Source: Siphonodentalium dalli
Taxonomy: Eukaryota; Mollusca; Scaphopoda; Gadilida; Siphonodentaliidae
Assembly: GCA_032622095.1 (NCBI GenBank)
Contig: CP136069.1
Location: forward strand, 35,376,194-35,440,193
DNA length: 64,000 nucleotides
Direction of reading: 5' to 3'
Shown here: piece by piece, positions 22,690-34,338 of the stretch
Position numbering within the stretch: position 1 is the stretch's first letter
Layout: every line of letters starts with the position of its first letter
The notes under the pieces: generated by a model
The model's database searches: none
The model's input: the letters and a program-made list of their open reading frames with translations, nothing else
Told to the model about the DNA's origin: nothing
Position numbers and translations under genes: made by a program

Positions 22690-25580
22690 TGCATTCTCTA
22701 GAGTAAGGCAAGAAGCTTATCGTCACTCTGACGCTGTTTAATCATGGTTTCACTATCTACAAATATATTTGAAGATACTTTGGTTTGAACAACCTTTCCC
22801 CTTCTTGATTCAATTATAAGAATGATTCCAGCCTGACAGGTATTTAGAATCGTGGTGACTTGACCCCTCCAGGTACATGTAACTGGCCCACTGGCAATAA
22901 CTGGCGACCGTGGCCTGGATGACGTTCCCCAATGAATAACGATATAATAGCAGTGGTATTCCAAGACGAGGAAGGTGGGGGGAGACATTATTTATGGCAA
23001 GTAACCATATCAAATGTGAGCTTGGTACAAGAACAGGCTGTACATCCAATACAGCATGCATTGTTCATAAAGGGCATGGTAGGTGTTTTGAAGGTATTCA
23101 TGGACTAGTTGGAGTCTCAATGAATTTTCAAATATATACGTGTCCCGACCTTTCATACCATTGATATGGCGAATATACTTCACACACGAATGAAGCATAT
23201 TTACATGGAAAGCATTTATATTGCCATGTGTCCCACGACCACTGCCAATAGCCTTTCTGACAAGAGGCCATCAGCATGGCTCTTCATACTTCTATTGCCC
23301 ATATCAATTTGATTATCTGGCACATAGACAATAAAACAGGCAAAGACGTTTGCGCTTTCGAGGAAGCTCATTGACCAGCATTACCGACCTTTCCTAAGAC
23401 GCAGGCAGGGGACCACCCCGTTCGAGTGGCATCCCATCCCCATGGCACAGATGCCCGATCATAAGGGCCTGAAGCCATGCTGCCAACTGCGCATTTCGGT
23501 CTATGCTGTCCTCTCTTCCTTAAACATGCCATAAGCGGGACCACTTAGGTCGGGGGAGTTCCTCTCTATCTTGGCTCTTCAAATTAAAATAAAACAACAT
23601 TATAAAGGGATGTGTATCCTTTACTAGGAGGATGATAATTTCATTCGTTTCCTTCCTAGGGGAGCCATTTTTAGAGCGGATCTTCCCCTAGTTTGCTGCA
23701 TGCTTCACACTAACTGACCTATCACACACCTAGGTCGTTCTGCTGCATGTTTGGGGGGGGCAGAGGCTCAGACCTGAATATTCCGTATGGTGACCGTGAA
23801 AATTTACCTGTGTTCATCATCTGACTACATTTTACATCATTTGAACTGATTTCGGTTGTAGAAGGTGCACCTTCATTTCTTAGAATCGGATCGCGGTGGG
23901 TATTCCGCTGGGAACGCGGACTGCTCTCAGGTGCCTAGTGGTCGTGATGGCCTAATAATAGTAATGTGTGTGGATTTAGGCTGAACATAATACTTGTGAT
24001 TGCACATTTTGCTGTCTGTCTCCATTCCAAAGGATGGTGCTCGTTGGGAAATTTCTTCAAAATTAATACTCGTACCGACACTATTGTTTTGGCACCTGAG
24101 AGTAGCGGTTTGCTTTCTCATCGGATGCTCTGGTCACCTGCGGTGTTCGGCCATGTTCTCTGAGGGGCTATATATATATCTTTAATGATACATTGGATTG
24201 TGCCAGGGATCTCTGCTCTGGTTCCGACCATTGGATTGTTGGGCGCAGCTTTAGTAGGGTCTTCTGACATGATCTCATGATGACTTATATATCACCATGA
24301 TATATCTATTATATCATTTTATATATCTATATATGCGAAAGATTTGTGTCACCGGGTTTCTGCAATGATATCTTGTGAAACGGTGATACATAGGTACCTC
24401 AGAGACATGAGACATGTTCTCTGTGGGGTTGTATATCTATATTTAGTGATACGTTGGATCATGACAGGGAGCTGTGATCTGGCTCCGCCCATTAGATTGA
24501 TGGGCGCAGCTTTGGAAGGGCCTTCTGACATGGTCTCATGAGGAAAACTTAATATGTATATCCCCCGGATATATATATTATATCATTTTATATATATATA
24601 TACGCAATGTGTATATTGTGATACATAGGTACCTCAGGGACATGTGAACGTGTGATAACTGTTCTAAGGGCAGGACCAGTTCACGCTCCTCCGGTTACGT
24701 ATCGACGGTTCAACCAATTCGTGGGGATACGTCTGGTGGAGCTGCAGGGGTACTTGGGACCTCCAGGCCATTTGGCCCCCACCAGACGCTAGCGGTTCTG
24801 GGCGCTAAAGCTGCCAAAAATCAAATGCGTACGTATCGACACCGGCTGGATGGCCTTAGGCAGCTTAAGCGTAGGGCAGGGGCCGTACCCATGAGGTAAA
24901 GCGCCGAGTCCCCCTGGTCACGATCGAATTAACGACACAGCCTTGCCTGCCACTCCTCCGTGAAGGGATCGGAGAAAAATGACCTCTCCCCACCCTCCAG
25001 CTTGGCCAGGATATTAGCTTGGGCATGACCACCTGCAGCATGCGATGGTGGGGGCTCCCTCTGATCTGATGGCTTGACTCGCTTATAGTTGTATAACCCA
25101 TTTGGGCTAATGGGGCTCTCCATTTGATACCTGTGCCATAGATTGGGCATCAGGTTATCTGCCATTTGCATTGGTGAACAGCAGTTAGTTAAACCCTTAA
25201 TGTTGATTGTCTTGCCATCTTTGGAGTGGGCCTCCTCCAGTGCAGGTCGTTATGTCGCTAAGGCGGAGAGGGAGTTAGTCTCCTCGAATCTCAAATCGGC
25301 TGGATTCTTAGAACTGACGGATGAAGAACAGAGAATTGCTCGGTTCGCTCGCAATTCCGAATTGAATGGCACCACCTGGGATATTGCTTCCAAAAACAAG
25401 GGGGGGAGGTACATGTTTGGGCAATATAGCACTCTAATTATATGAGTTATTTCACGTACCTAATCATAACAGATTCATTAAAGAGTTCATATTTAGGTAC
25501 AATCTGTTTTAGAAGAGTGCATTCCCTCCAAAATTTGGCTATTAACTTTATTGCTCGTGCCTCCTCCTGGGCTTGCATTC
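22690..25580. other. GC-richer unidentified segment, possible relic of a large element
   Basis: The segment has more GC and more short open frames than its surroundings, on both strands (for example 25171-24929 on the minus strand and 25143-25445 on the plus strand), but none gives a family I recognise. Between about 24155 and 24650 are two diverged units of about 260 bp ('TTCTCTG-GGGG-T-TATAT', 'GATGGGCGCAGCTTTGGAAG', 'GATACATAGGTACCTCAG'). It lies between inverted MITE copies at 21041 and 25624. It may be a decayed transposon; no conserved motif supports a name. Confidence 0.35.
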
Positions 25581-25623
25581 TAATCCATATAGTTCAGTGT
25601 GAACGGCTTCCTTTTGCGGAAAT

Positions 25624-25959
25624 ATGATATTTTTAAAAATATAATATATATTTCCTTAAAGAAAGCCTGAACACTGAACTATCATAGGGTCCTCCCATGG
25701 CGGTGCCATTCCCAACCCCGCAACTCGCCAATCTCCTGATTGAGTTGAAAATAAACTGGCGAATTAAGTCGGTTATATTGGGACTGCGCATGCGTGACTA
25801 ATACGAGCAAGCCACTAAAGACCGCGAGGTACCGTAGGCGACCACAAAAAAGTTAACCCCTTTTCTACTATGGTTTTACAAACGCAGGACATCTATCCAT
25901 ATAGTTCAGTGTTCAGGCTTTCTTTAAGGAAATATATATTATATTTTTAAAAATATCAT
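25624..25959. mobile_element. MITE with perfect 59-bp terminal inverted repeats (336 bp)
   Basis: The left arm at 25624-25682 (ATGATATTTTTAAAAATATA ... CTGAACACTGAACTAT) is the exact reverse complement of 25901-25959. The 218-bp centre includes 'GGACTGCGCATGCGTGACTA'. A second, inverted and diverged copy of the right half is at 21041-21230, and a decayed TIR pair lies at 20405-20505. Just left, at 25585-25627, another outward TIR (TTCAGTGTGAACGGCTTCC) suggests insertion into an older copy of the same family. Superfamily undetermined. Confidence 0.85.
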
Positions 25960-26399
25960 GTCTTCATAAGCAATGTATATCACGTTTCAAATTTCATTTT
26001 TTTAATTTTAAAATTTAATTAATTTTTGTTTTGTTTTTTTACATTTTTAGATCCTCAGTCCAGCCTAATATACACCATAAAACTGTCTTTTTCATTGCAA
26101 GTTTATAATTTAAAATATTAAATTAAAAGTTTAACTTTAAAAAAATTTTAATTTAATTTTTATGATTTAAAAAAAAACCTGAATCTGAAATGATAAATAA
26201 ACGAAATTAAAAGTTTTAAAACCTAACTTACATTTAAAAAGGAAGACAGGTAGCAAGACAATGTTTTTAGGTATGGTAACTGGTAGCAAACTAATCTTCC
26301 GAAAATTTTCTGAGTTTTCTCCGCCTAAACTCAGCTATAATATTTTGGTCGGCATCTATGAACCGACAAAATAGGAACCAAACAAATATACCGTGCCAG
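25960..26399. other. AT-rich intron sequence before the satellite
   Basis: Very A/T-rich with homopolymers to about 26240. Nothing recognisable. Confidence 0.4.
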
Positions 26400-28085
26400 T
26401 ATAAGAAGTATTAAATAGTTTGCCGATGACTGTGAATATCCGAACCGCACCCACACCCAGGTCTGGTAAATTGATAATAAATCAAAGTTCCCGTGGATAT
26501 ATTTTCGATTGGAAAACGGCTATATGTCGGGAGAATATAGCTCTATAATATCCAATAAATAGAATCATATGCTGTGACTTAATATTTCAAGATATAACGG
26601 TTTCAAAGTGAAACGTTCTGACAGCCACGCGAGCCTTGTGTATAAGAAGTATTAAATAGTTTGCCGATGACTGTGAATATCCGAACCGCACCCACACCCA
26701 GGTCTGGTAAATTGAAAATAAATCAAAGTTCCCGTGCATATATTTTTGATTCGAAAACGGCTATATGTCGGGAGAATATAGCTCTATAATATCCAATAAA
26801 TAGAATCATATGCTGTGACTTAATATTTCAAGATATAACGGTTTCAAAGTGAAACGTTCTGACAGCCACGCGAGCCTTGTGTATAAGTATTAAATAGTTT
26901 GCCGATGACTGTGAATAACCGAACCGCACCCACACCCAGGTCTGGTAAATTGAAAATAAATCAAAGTTCCCGTGGATATATTTTCGATTCGAAAATGGCT
27001 ATATGTCGGGAGAATATAGCTCTATAATTTCCAATAAATAGAATCATATGCTGTGACTTAATATTTCAAGATATAACGGTTTCAAAGTGAAACGTTCTGA
27101 CAGCCGCGCGAGCATTGTGTATAAGAAGTATTAAATAGTTTGCCGATGACTGTGAATATCCGAACCGCACCCACACCCAGGTCTGGTAAATTGATAATAA
27201 ATCAAAGTTCCCGTGGATATATTTTCGATTCGAAAACGGCTATATGTCGGGAGAATATAGCTCTATAATATCCAATAAATAGAATCATATGCTGTGACTT
27301 AATATTTCAAGATATAACGGTTTCAAAGTGAAATGTTCTGACAGCCACGCGAGCATTGTGTATAAGAAGTATTAAATAGTTTGCCGATGACTGTGAATAT
27401 CCGAACCGCACCCACACCCAGGTCTGGTAAATTGATAATAAATCAAAGTTCCCGTGGATATATTTTCGATTGGAAAACGGCTATATGTCGGGAGAATATA
27501 GCTCTATAATATCCAATAAATAGAATCATATGCTGTGACTTAATATTTCAAGATATAACGGTTTCAAAGTGAAACGTTCTGACAGCCACGCGAGCCTTGT
27601 GTATAAGTATTAAATAGTTTGACGATGACTGTGAATATCCGAACCGCACCCACACCCAGGTCTGGTAAATTGAAAATAAATCAAAGTTCCCGTGGATATA
27701 TTTTTGATTCGAAAACGGCTATATGTCGGGAGAATATAGCTCTATAATATCCAATAAATAGAATCATATGCTGTGACTTAATATTTCAAGATATAACGGT
27801 TTCAAAGTGAAACGTTCTGACAGCCACGCGAGCCTTGTGTATAAGAAGTATTAAATAGTTTGCCGATGACTGTGAATATCCGAACCGCACCCACACCCAG
27901 GTCTGGTAAATTGAAAATAAATCAAAGTTCCCGTGGATATATTTTCGATTGGAAAACGGCTATATGTCGGGAGAATATAGCTCTATAATATCAAATAAAG
28001 ATATTCATATAGGTTGACTAAATATTTCACGATATAGCGGTTTCGGAGTGAAGCATTCTGGGCAGCCGCGCGAGCCTTTGGTATA
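26400..28085 (+). repeat. Satellite array, seven units of about 240 bp
   Basis: Units start near 26400, 26641, 26882, 27120, 27361, 27602 and 27840, each beginning TATAAG(AAG)TATTAAATAG and holding CGAACCGCACCCACACCCAG, 'GGCTATATGTCGGGAGAATA' and 'TTTCAAGTGAAACGTTCTGA'-like text (exact: GGTTTCAAAGTGAAACG). Units are nearly identical. Units 3 and 6 share a 3-nt deletion at the start, and units 1 and 5 share a GATAATAAATC / GATTGGAAAACGG variant. The end of unit 7 decays from about 27993, and CCGCACCCACACCCAG reappears at about 28086. Confidence 0.95.
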
Positions 28086-29993
28086 ATAAGTCTGTCCGCA
28101 CCCACACCCAGCCTCATTTCGTTCTCGCTCCATTAAAAAAGAAGTCCGTGTGACAGGCTAATTACCTTACACCATGTTAAAAATAGCTTTACCAGGCCCA
28201 GTCCGTCGGCGGTAGATCAAAGGTTATGTCGCCGCAGTCTGCTGTCTGGCATGTGGGTAAGTTACGTAATCATGTGACACATCGAAAAATAAGCTGATAC
28301 TATATATCGCATTTTTTTTGACAAAAACGAAATGTACCAAGTGTATAATTGGAATCCGCGGTTGTGGTTTGAGACTTCATTGGCTCGAATCCGTTGATAA
28401 ATACGGAAATTACCCATGTGCATGTATAAATAAAAATATAATCTACACCCGAAATTAGAAAGAACTGAATTCATACAATTAGCGATAAAAACATGTTCAT
28501 GCACGATCGTTTTCGCATTGTTTATAGGAAATACATGGTTTTGGGTTCCGTTTGCATTGAACGAACTAAAGCATTAAATTCTCGTTTTGGAAACTAATTC
28601 AATTATATTTTGCTGATTTTCTAAAAAATATAATTCGTTTGATAACTTTGTTTTGCTGCGTCATAATTGTTTTTATCGTTTTATTGGCTAATTGCAATTC
28701 TGTTTTTCCTTTAAAAATAACAATACAATTTAACATTTTATACATCGAATAATAAACGGTGATTAATTTGCCAGGGTGCCCTGCCCATGCTCCCACAGGC
28801 TGAGATATGAAAGGAATATGCAGAGCTAATTAATTACTGGTTGTATGCAGGAGTCAGCGTATGGTATAAAGCCAGTGCGGTTCACACCCAGGCGCCGTGC
28901 ATTAGAGCTGGGAGTATATTTTAGTCACAGATAACTCGACATGTTTAAGTAGTTGGTTTCACTCAGGTAAACCCGTCCATCAAACGGTGTCAGTGTTAAG
29001 CTATCAGGAGGTCAGATAACTTTAGTGTCACCATATCGAAACCGAATAAGAGTTCGCATAAATACATGTATGTTGTGGGAATAATTACTGCAAGACAAGA
29101 TGTCAACAAATTTCAGTCTGCACATAATTCGCAATTGAAGCGATGTGTAAATAGACAAATGCAAACCAAACAAATGGATATACGTTACTTAGGTATCCGA
29201 TATGATATAGATATTTTCATCAAAAATATTAATCAGAGCAAAGGATGAAAATAAACTGCACACATCGCTTGAAAAGTCGATATTCATCGCATAAGAGTTC
29301 AATTTGCATTGGCATACAACCGCCAAGGGAGAATGCAAGAAGAATATATCTGTAATCATGTTGTCAAGAATGTTTCAATTCCAAACTTGTCTATCAATAA
29401 ATACCAAAATGTGTTTTCTATCATCTGTGTAAACTCAGATGTACACTATGAAACAAGAGATTTGAATATGTCTGGTTGCAGCGACTGCATTGAGCGTCAT
29501 CATAGGTGGTTTTGGTCAAAATATTGGCCATCTTGATGCAGATTGGAAAATAATCTGGTTCTTCTTGAGAAATCTGCCAAAGTTTGCACAGTGACTGGAT
29601 GTTTGGGTTTTACCTTGAAGAGAAATGACAAAGAATCTTCTCTCTGATCACTCTGGCTCACGTCACGTGGGTAGTGAGCAGAGAGACAATCTTTGGCAAT
29701 GGTCTTCCAAGTGAGTGACTGAGTAGGAAAGATACCCGTTTCCGTAAAAGATGGAAGATAATGGTACAAGTTCAATCTATGAAGAGTATCAGAGATATCT
29801 TCCAGAAATCATCGGGCAACCGTAGATTCGGTTTCCATGATAATTGCATAGGAATATATGAAGAGCTGCTCTACATTTGATTGAGATGATAATCTGAGAG
29901 GTGATTGGTGACTACAAGGTTGAAACTGTTTAGCCACCTACAGCGCAAACCCTGCATTCTAGATGAATTTTAGGCACTGTATTTTTTATTTAG
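28086..29993. other. Intron G-H, part before exon H
   Basis: No repeat or gene identified. Near 28865-28900, GTGCGGTTCACACCCAGGCG faintly recalls the satellite unit. A minus-strand open frame at 29500-29775 contains 'GIFPTQSLTWKTIAKDCLSA', which looks somewhat protein-like but matches nothing I know. Confidence 0.4.
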
Positions 29994-30144
29994 CCTGTGA
30001 GAGTAATGCGGCAAACGATGAGAACCGGAGCTTTACGTGGAATGATGTGTGGAATGGCAACGCCAATGATGGCTCCTGGGGCTAAACTAATGAAACCAAA
30101 GAGACAAGATAGCCAAATGCCCATTCAGTTAAAAGGATCAAAAA
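29994..30144 (+). CDS. VWA5A: VWA5A-like exon H: Met-rich linker
   Basis: ATTTTTTATTTAG precedes the exon, and GTGAGT follows AAAA at 30141-30144. It enters in phase 0, as exon G requires. It encodes 'PVRVMRQTMRTGALRGMMCG', 'MATPMMAPGAKLMKPKRQDS', then 'QMPIQLKGSK'. Met/Pro-rich low-complexity linkers are common after the AVD block in VWA5A-type proteins. The exon is 151 nt and leaves one extra base, which would put exon I in the wrong frame. A run of four instead of five A's would restore phase, so an indel or a sequencing error is likely. Confidence 0.78.
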
Positions 30145-30190
30145 GTGAGTTTATCAAATGATTCAAATGAAATATTTCTTTTGCTTTCAG

Positions 30191-30323
30191 GTGACGGTGT
30201 CCATGCAAAATCAATGTTACATGATGCCAATGGCATGCCCACCTCCAATGATGGGGGGAGCTCGTGCTATGATGTGCTCAGCCCCAATGCCGGGGTCCGC
30301 ACCACCACCACCATTTGCAGCAA
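30191..30323 (+). CDS. VWA5A: VWA5A-like exon I: Met/Pro-rich linker
   Basis: TTGCTTTCAG precedes the exon and GTGAGT follows it. In the frame starting at 30191 it encodes 'VTVSMQNQCYMMPMACPPPM' followed by a similar Met/Pro stretch ending 'PGSAPPPPFAA', clearly the same composition as exon H, and it leaves in phase 1 as exons J, K and L need. The frame predicted by the phase of exon H gives unrelated Ser/Thr-rich sequence and reaches a stop immediately after the donor. I therefore prefer the Met/Pro frame and treat exon H as carrying a one-base insertion. Confidence 0.75.
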
Positions 30324-30885
30324 GTGAGTAAACATTTTATATTCATTATCTCCCAAGATTTTCGATGAACTATCAGCCACGTCCCTCCGTCCATGTGTCA
30401 AAACAAATGATGACACTTTATTACAGTAACAAAATAATAATTTAGGGCACATTGCTAGCAAAAATCATCCAGGGATTTCACAGTCCAAGATTCCATTCCA
30501 TTCCATGAAGTTAAGAAAAAAAAGATTACAGTTAATGCCCATTGTTGGTGATAAACATTGACCGGTTGAGCAAAATGTACGGTGTGTGGAAGAACTTTTG
30601 AAATTGGAAAATTGGAGAACATGCACCCAAAAACCATCATGATGGATCAAAACACTTCTCAAATCTAAAATAAAAAATTGTGGCCTCAATGTTAGATCAT
30701 TCTTCACTTCAGAATCAGGTGACAGAGCTGATACTAACAAAAGTAGAAATAACACACTAACCAGTAGTGCTAGCACTGGTAGTACTATTACTAGTAGTAA
30801 CGGTTACTAAAACTAGCAATAATACTAACTGAAATACCACTGCCATGCTAGTGAATAAACAGGTGTAAAAGACGTCTGAAATAAT
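30324..30885. other. Intron I-J, start
   Basis: No feature recognised in about 560 nt after exon I. Confidence 0.4.
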
Positions 30886-31853
30886 ATATGACCCGCCATA
30901 TCAAATCCAGTCGTAAGTTGGGATTTTTTTTTTACCCTGTGCTAATGCATTCTCTTATGTCGCCTCGCATATATAAGAGAATGCATTGGCCTAACAATTT
31001 TTAGCTCAACTTACTTTGTAAGTTTGAGCTATTGCCATGGTTTGGCGTCCGTCGTCCGTGTGTGCATGCGTCCGTCAACAATTTTCTTTGGCGCGGGCTA
31101 CAGGTCGTACCTTTGGTCTGATCTTTATGAAATTTGTCATGAATGTTGACATGTAGATGGGAAACGAGTCATTTTGGGGTCATTCGGCCAAAAAAACATG
31201 GCCGCTGGCGGCCATCTTGGATTTCAAAATTCAATCCATTGGCGCGGGCTACAGGTCATGCTGTTCGTCTGATCATCATGAAATTTGTCATGGATGTTAA
31301 TATTGAGATGTAGATGGGAACGAGTGATTTTGTGGTCGTTCAGCCAAAAAACATGGCCGCCTGCAGCCATCTTGGATTTTACTATTTGCATGACTAAATC
31401 CTTTGGCGCGGGCTACATGTCGTAGTTTTGGTCGGAACTTTCCTTTCCTATTCCTCCATTTACTGTCAACCATTAAATTATTCCCCTACCTAAGTTGAGC
31501 TACAGTGTCATTGACACTTTCATTTACAATTTTAATAATTTGTTCTTGTATTCTTTAACAATTTTATAATTTCACCGATACAGAGCCCCAGACAAACATG
31601 AGCAGACGACACTCTTCTATATGCTTCTATATATGTGTGGGGCTCCCTGCATTGTAATGGATGTTTTTTATTTTATGTCCTAAAAATTGTCAGAAACCTT
31701 TATTTAAAAAAAATTATAAAAAATTGTTAGGCCAATGCATTCTCTTATATATGCGCGGCGACCTATGGTCGACTCGCATATATAAGAGAATGCATTGGCA
31801 CAGGGTAAAAAAATCCCGGCTTACGACTGGATTTGATATGTCGGGTCACATAT
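30886..31853. mobile_element. Hairpin MITE with about 75-bp TIRs, split by another repeat
   Basis: Left end ATATGACCCGCCATATCAAA, TCCAGTCGTAAGTTGGGA, TTACCCTGTGC, then hairpin arm ATGCATTCTCTTAT. The right end mirrors this: ATGCATTGGCACAGGGTAAA, TCCCGGCTTACGACTGGA, TTTGATATG-CGGGTCACATAT. The hairpin module is the one inside the TTAA-flanked MITEs at 19966 and 60558, but the outer ends differ. A repeat of about 520 bp (31002-31523) sits in the middle. Confidence 0.82.
31002..31523 (+). repeat. AGCTCAACTTAC-headed dispersed repeat, short copy
   Basis: The head AGCTCAACTTAC pairs with GTAAGTTTGAGCT, followed by 'GGCGTCCGTCGTCCGTGTGT' and units of about 155 bp with 'GGCGCGGGCTACAGGTCGTA', 'GATGGGAACGAGTCATTTTG' and 'ATGGCCGC-GGC-GCCATCTTG'. 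Tail GAGCTACAGTGTCATTGACA. The longer copy is at 34509-35485. Confidence 0.75.
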
Positions 31854-32495
31854 GTACTTCACATTACTTAAAATGTTTTTAAACTATTAATAATATGACA
31901 AAATATACACTGGAAATTTGGACCACACATGGCCATTTCGATAAGAAATGAGAATTTGTTCGACATTCATACTGAGTCCGTGCCACCATAAATCTGATGT
32001 ATATCTGGGTCTTTAAAGTAGGTCCATATATGGGTCTTATTGACCAAATGTGTGTTCAATGTTAATGTTAGTGCAGCATAATGTGCTAACATTTTGTGAA
32101 TATTTCTGTGTCTCCTTGTCTGCGTTGCACCCTGTTGGGCTGACCGGCACGTTTCGGTACTATAATTAACTAAACAATAGCTATGTGTAAGTCCTATCTG
32201 AACACCAAACAAGTTTCAAGTTGTCAATTTTTTAAGTTAGATCTTGACACGCATTCGTATGAAGGCACATATCTGTTGTCAATAAGCATCCCAATCGCCA
32301 GTTCCCAATGCAAACTACATCACTCCCTATTATTTTAAATATTGAGGGCTTGAAGTACCAGTTGCAAAATTCTCACTTATGATAAAGAGTGATGGACAAA
32401 AGGAATTTCATGAACTTAGGACTGTGGTCTGGTTGTCTGGTTAGGGAGTGGGGTTGGAGTATGGTCATTGGTGTGCATTTAGCAATTTCAAGGTG
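31854..32495. other. Intron I-J, unassigned
   Basis: No recognisable gene or repeat terminus. Confidence 0.4.
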
Positions 32496-32749
32496 CAAGC
32501 CTTGAAATAGGGTGTCTGTCATTTGCATAATGAGGTCCCCAGAGGGTGAATTTAGTGATGCTACCCCGTATAGTGGGCTAGCATCACCAAATTCACCCTC
32601 TGGGAACCTCATTCTGCCGAGGTGTAAGCAGAATGAGGTCCCCAGAGGGTGAATTTGGTGATGCTAGCCCGCTATGCGGGGTAGCATCACTAAATTCACC
32701 CTCTGGGGACCTCATTCTGCAAATGACAGACACCCTATTTCAAGGCTTG
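32496..32749. mobile_element. Double-hairpin MITE, 254 bp
   Basis: Ends CAAGCCTTGAAATAGGGTGT and its reverse complement; TIRs of over 60 bp run through 'CTGTCATTTGCA' and 'GAGGTCCCCAGAGGGTGAAT'. The middle holds two hairpins back to back, each with arm CCAGAGGGTGAATTT-GTGAT, joined at 'GCCGAGGTGTAAGC'. Single-hairpin relatives occur at 5476-5586, 42295-42400 and 55854-56055. Confidence 0.82.
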
Positions 32750-33079
32750 TCAAGGTGAAGACCCCTGTATCCTGTGCAAATGGATTGAATTTTGAAATCC
32801 AAGTTGGCTACTGGCAGCCATGTTTTTTTGCTGATTGACCCCAATATGACTCGTTCCGATCTACATGTCAATGTCAACAGCCATGACAAATTTCATAAAG
32901 ATCCGACCAAAGGCACGACCTATAGCCCATGCTAATGGGAATTTTTTATGGACAGGCAGGCGTATATCTTCCTATATTAGCGCATTTGGCAGCAACAAGG
33001 TGTTCTGTCCAAAAATGCCAACCTGTGAAGAATATAATCAAATTGTGCCAGTACTGCTGTGGTGTACAATGAATTTATT
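32750..33079. repeat. Fragment of the 155-bp-unit repeat
   Basis: From 32755 to 32940 it is an inverted fragment of the family at 31002-31523 (minus-strand words 'GACTCGTTCC-ATCTACATGT', 'CATGACAAATTTCATAAAGA'). The rest is unassigned. Confidence 0.6.
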
Positions 33080-34338
33080 AGTCGAGTTTTGGAAATTCCA
33101 AAACTCGACTTATAGTTTGATGAGGGACGGCGGACGGGCGGGCGGGCGGCCTGTTTTGGTGTGTGAGTACATATCCATGCACGTAAGCTGCAGACAAAAA
33201 ATCGGGTTCGTCCGCACATTTATTACAGAGTTATGGCCCTTTGCCATTTTTCACTGATTTTAGGCTCGTTAGCGCAACAACTTCAACAAACGTTATCTGA
33301 TTCGATTGAAATTTGGGATATAGGTGTCTCCCAAGAATATCTCGGACGAGTTCGAAAACCGGCCTGGTCCGATAAAATTTGATAGAGTTATGGCCCTTAA
33401 TTCTTAATTAGTCATTTTTCACGAATTTTCAGCTCGTTAGCGCGATAACTTCAACAAACGTTATCCGATTTGATTGAAATTTGGTACATAGGTGTCTCCC
33501 AAGAATATCTCGGACGAGTTCGAAAACCGGCTTGGTCCGATAAAATTTGATAGAGTTATGGCCCTTAATTAGTCATTTTTCACGAATTTTCAGCTCGTTA
33601 CGCGATAACTTCAACAAACGTTATCCGATTGGATTGAAATTTGGTATATAGGTGTCTCCTAAGAATATCTCGGTCGAGTTCGAAAACCGGCCAGGTCCGA
33701 TAAAATTTGATAGAGTTATGGCCCTTAATTTGTCATATTTTCACAAATTTTCAGCTCGTTAGCGCGATAATTTAACAAACATCATCCTATTTGATTGAAA
33801 TTTTGATATATAGGTGTATCCCAAGAATGCCTTGGACGAGTTAGAAAACCGGCCCGGTCCGATAAAATTTGATAGAGTTATGGTCCTTATGTAGTCATTT
33901 TGTACGAATTTTGAGCTCGTTAGCGCGATAACTTCAACAAACGTCATCCGATTCAACTAAAATTTGGTATATAAGTGTCTTCCAATAATATCCTGGACGA
34001 GTTCGAAAACCAGCCTGGCCCAATATAATTTGATAGAGTTATGGCCCTAAATTAGTCATTTTTCGTGAATTTTTAGCTCGTTAGCGCGATAACTTCAACA
34101 AACGTCCTCTGATTTGTTTAAAATTTGGAAGAGACGTACTTGCCAAGAATATTTCGGACGAGTTCGAAAACCAGCCTGGCCTGATAAAATTTGATAGAGC
34201 TATGGCCCTTAATTAGTCATTTTTCGATTTTACCTATTAATTAGTCTACCGATACTGATGCATACCAATTGGCGGTAGCCACCGGCGGTAAGCCACCGAA
34301 AACGAGACACAGCATCTCTGATGCCACCTCTTGTATTA
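33080..34338 (+). repeat. Dispersed element: palindromic head, six or seven 160-bp units, CACCTCTTGT tail
   Basis: The head at 33081-33109 is a palindrome with half-site GTCGAGTTTTGGAA, then GGACGGCGGACGGGCGGGCG. Units near 33266, 33430, 33589, 33755, 33910 and 34075 each hold 'CTCGTTAGCGCGATAACTTC', 'AACAAACGTTATCCGATT', 'ATAGGTGTCTCCCAAGAATA', 'CGAGTTCGAAAACCGG' and 'GATAGAGTTATGGCCCTTAA'. It ends GATGCCACCTCTTGT. No coding potential. Confidence 0.8.

Noticed and set aside
22538-22741. Glycine-rich open frame across the G run
   Set aside because: It is a translation of the homopolymer; no start context, no conserved sequence.
24865-25445. Open frames as a tyrosine recombinase or DIRS-type fragment
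   Set aside because: General wording looked suggestive, but none of the catalytic Arg-His-Arg-Tyr pattern or RT motifs is visible.
26400-28085. Regular repeats as a CRISPR array
   Set aside because: Units of 240 bp are repeated whole, with no variable spacers, in an animal intron. It is a satellite.
32865-33257. 130-codon plus-strand open frame
   Set aside because: It runs from a repeat fragment across the palindromic head of the 33080 element, so it joins unrelated repeats.
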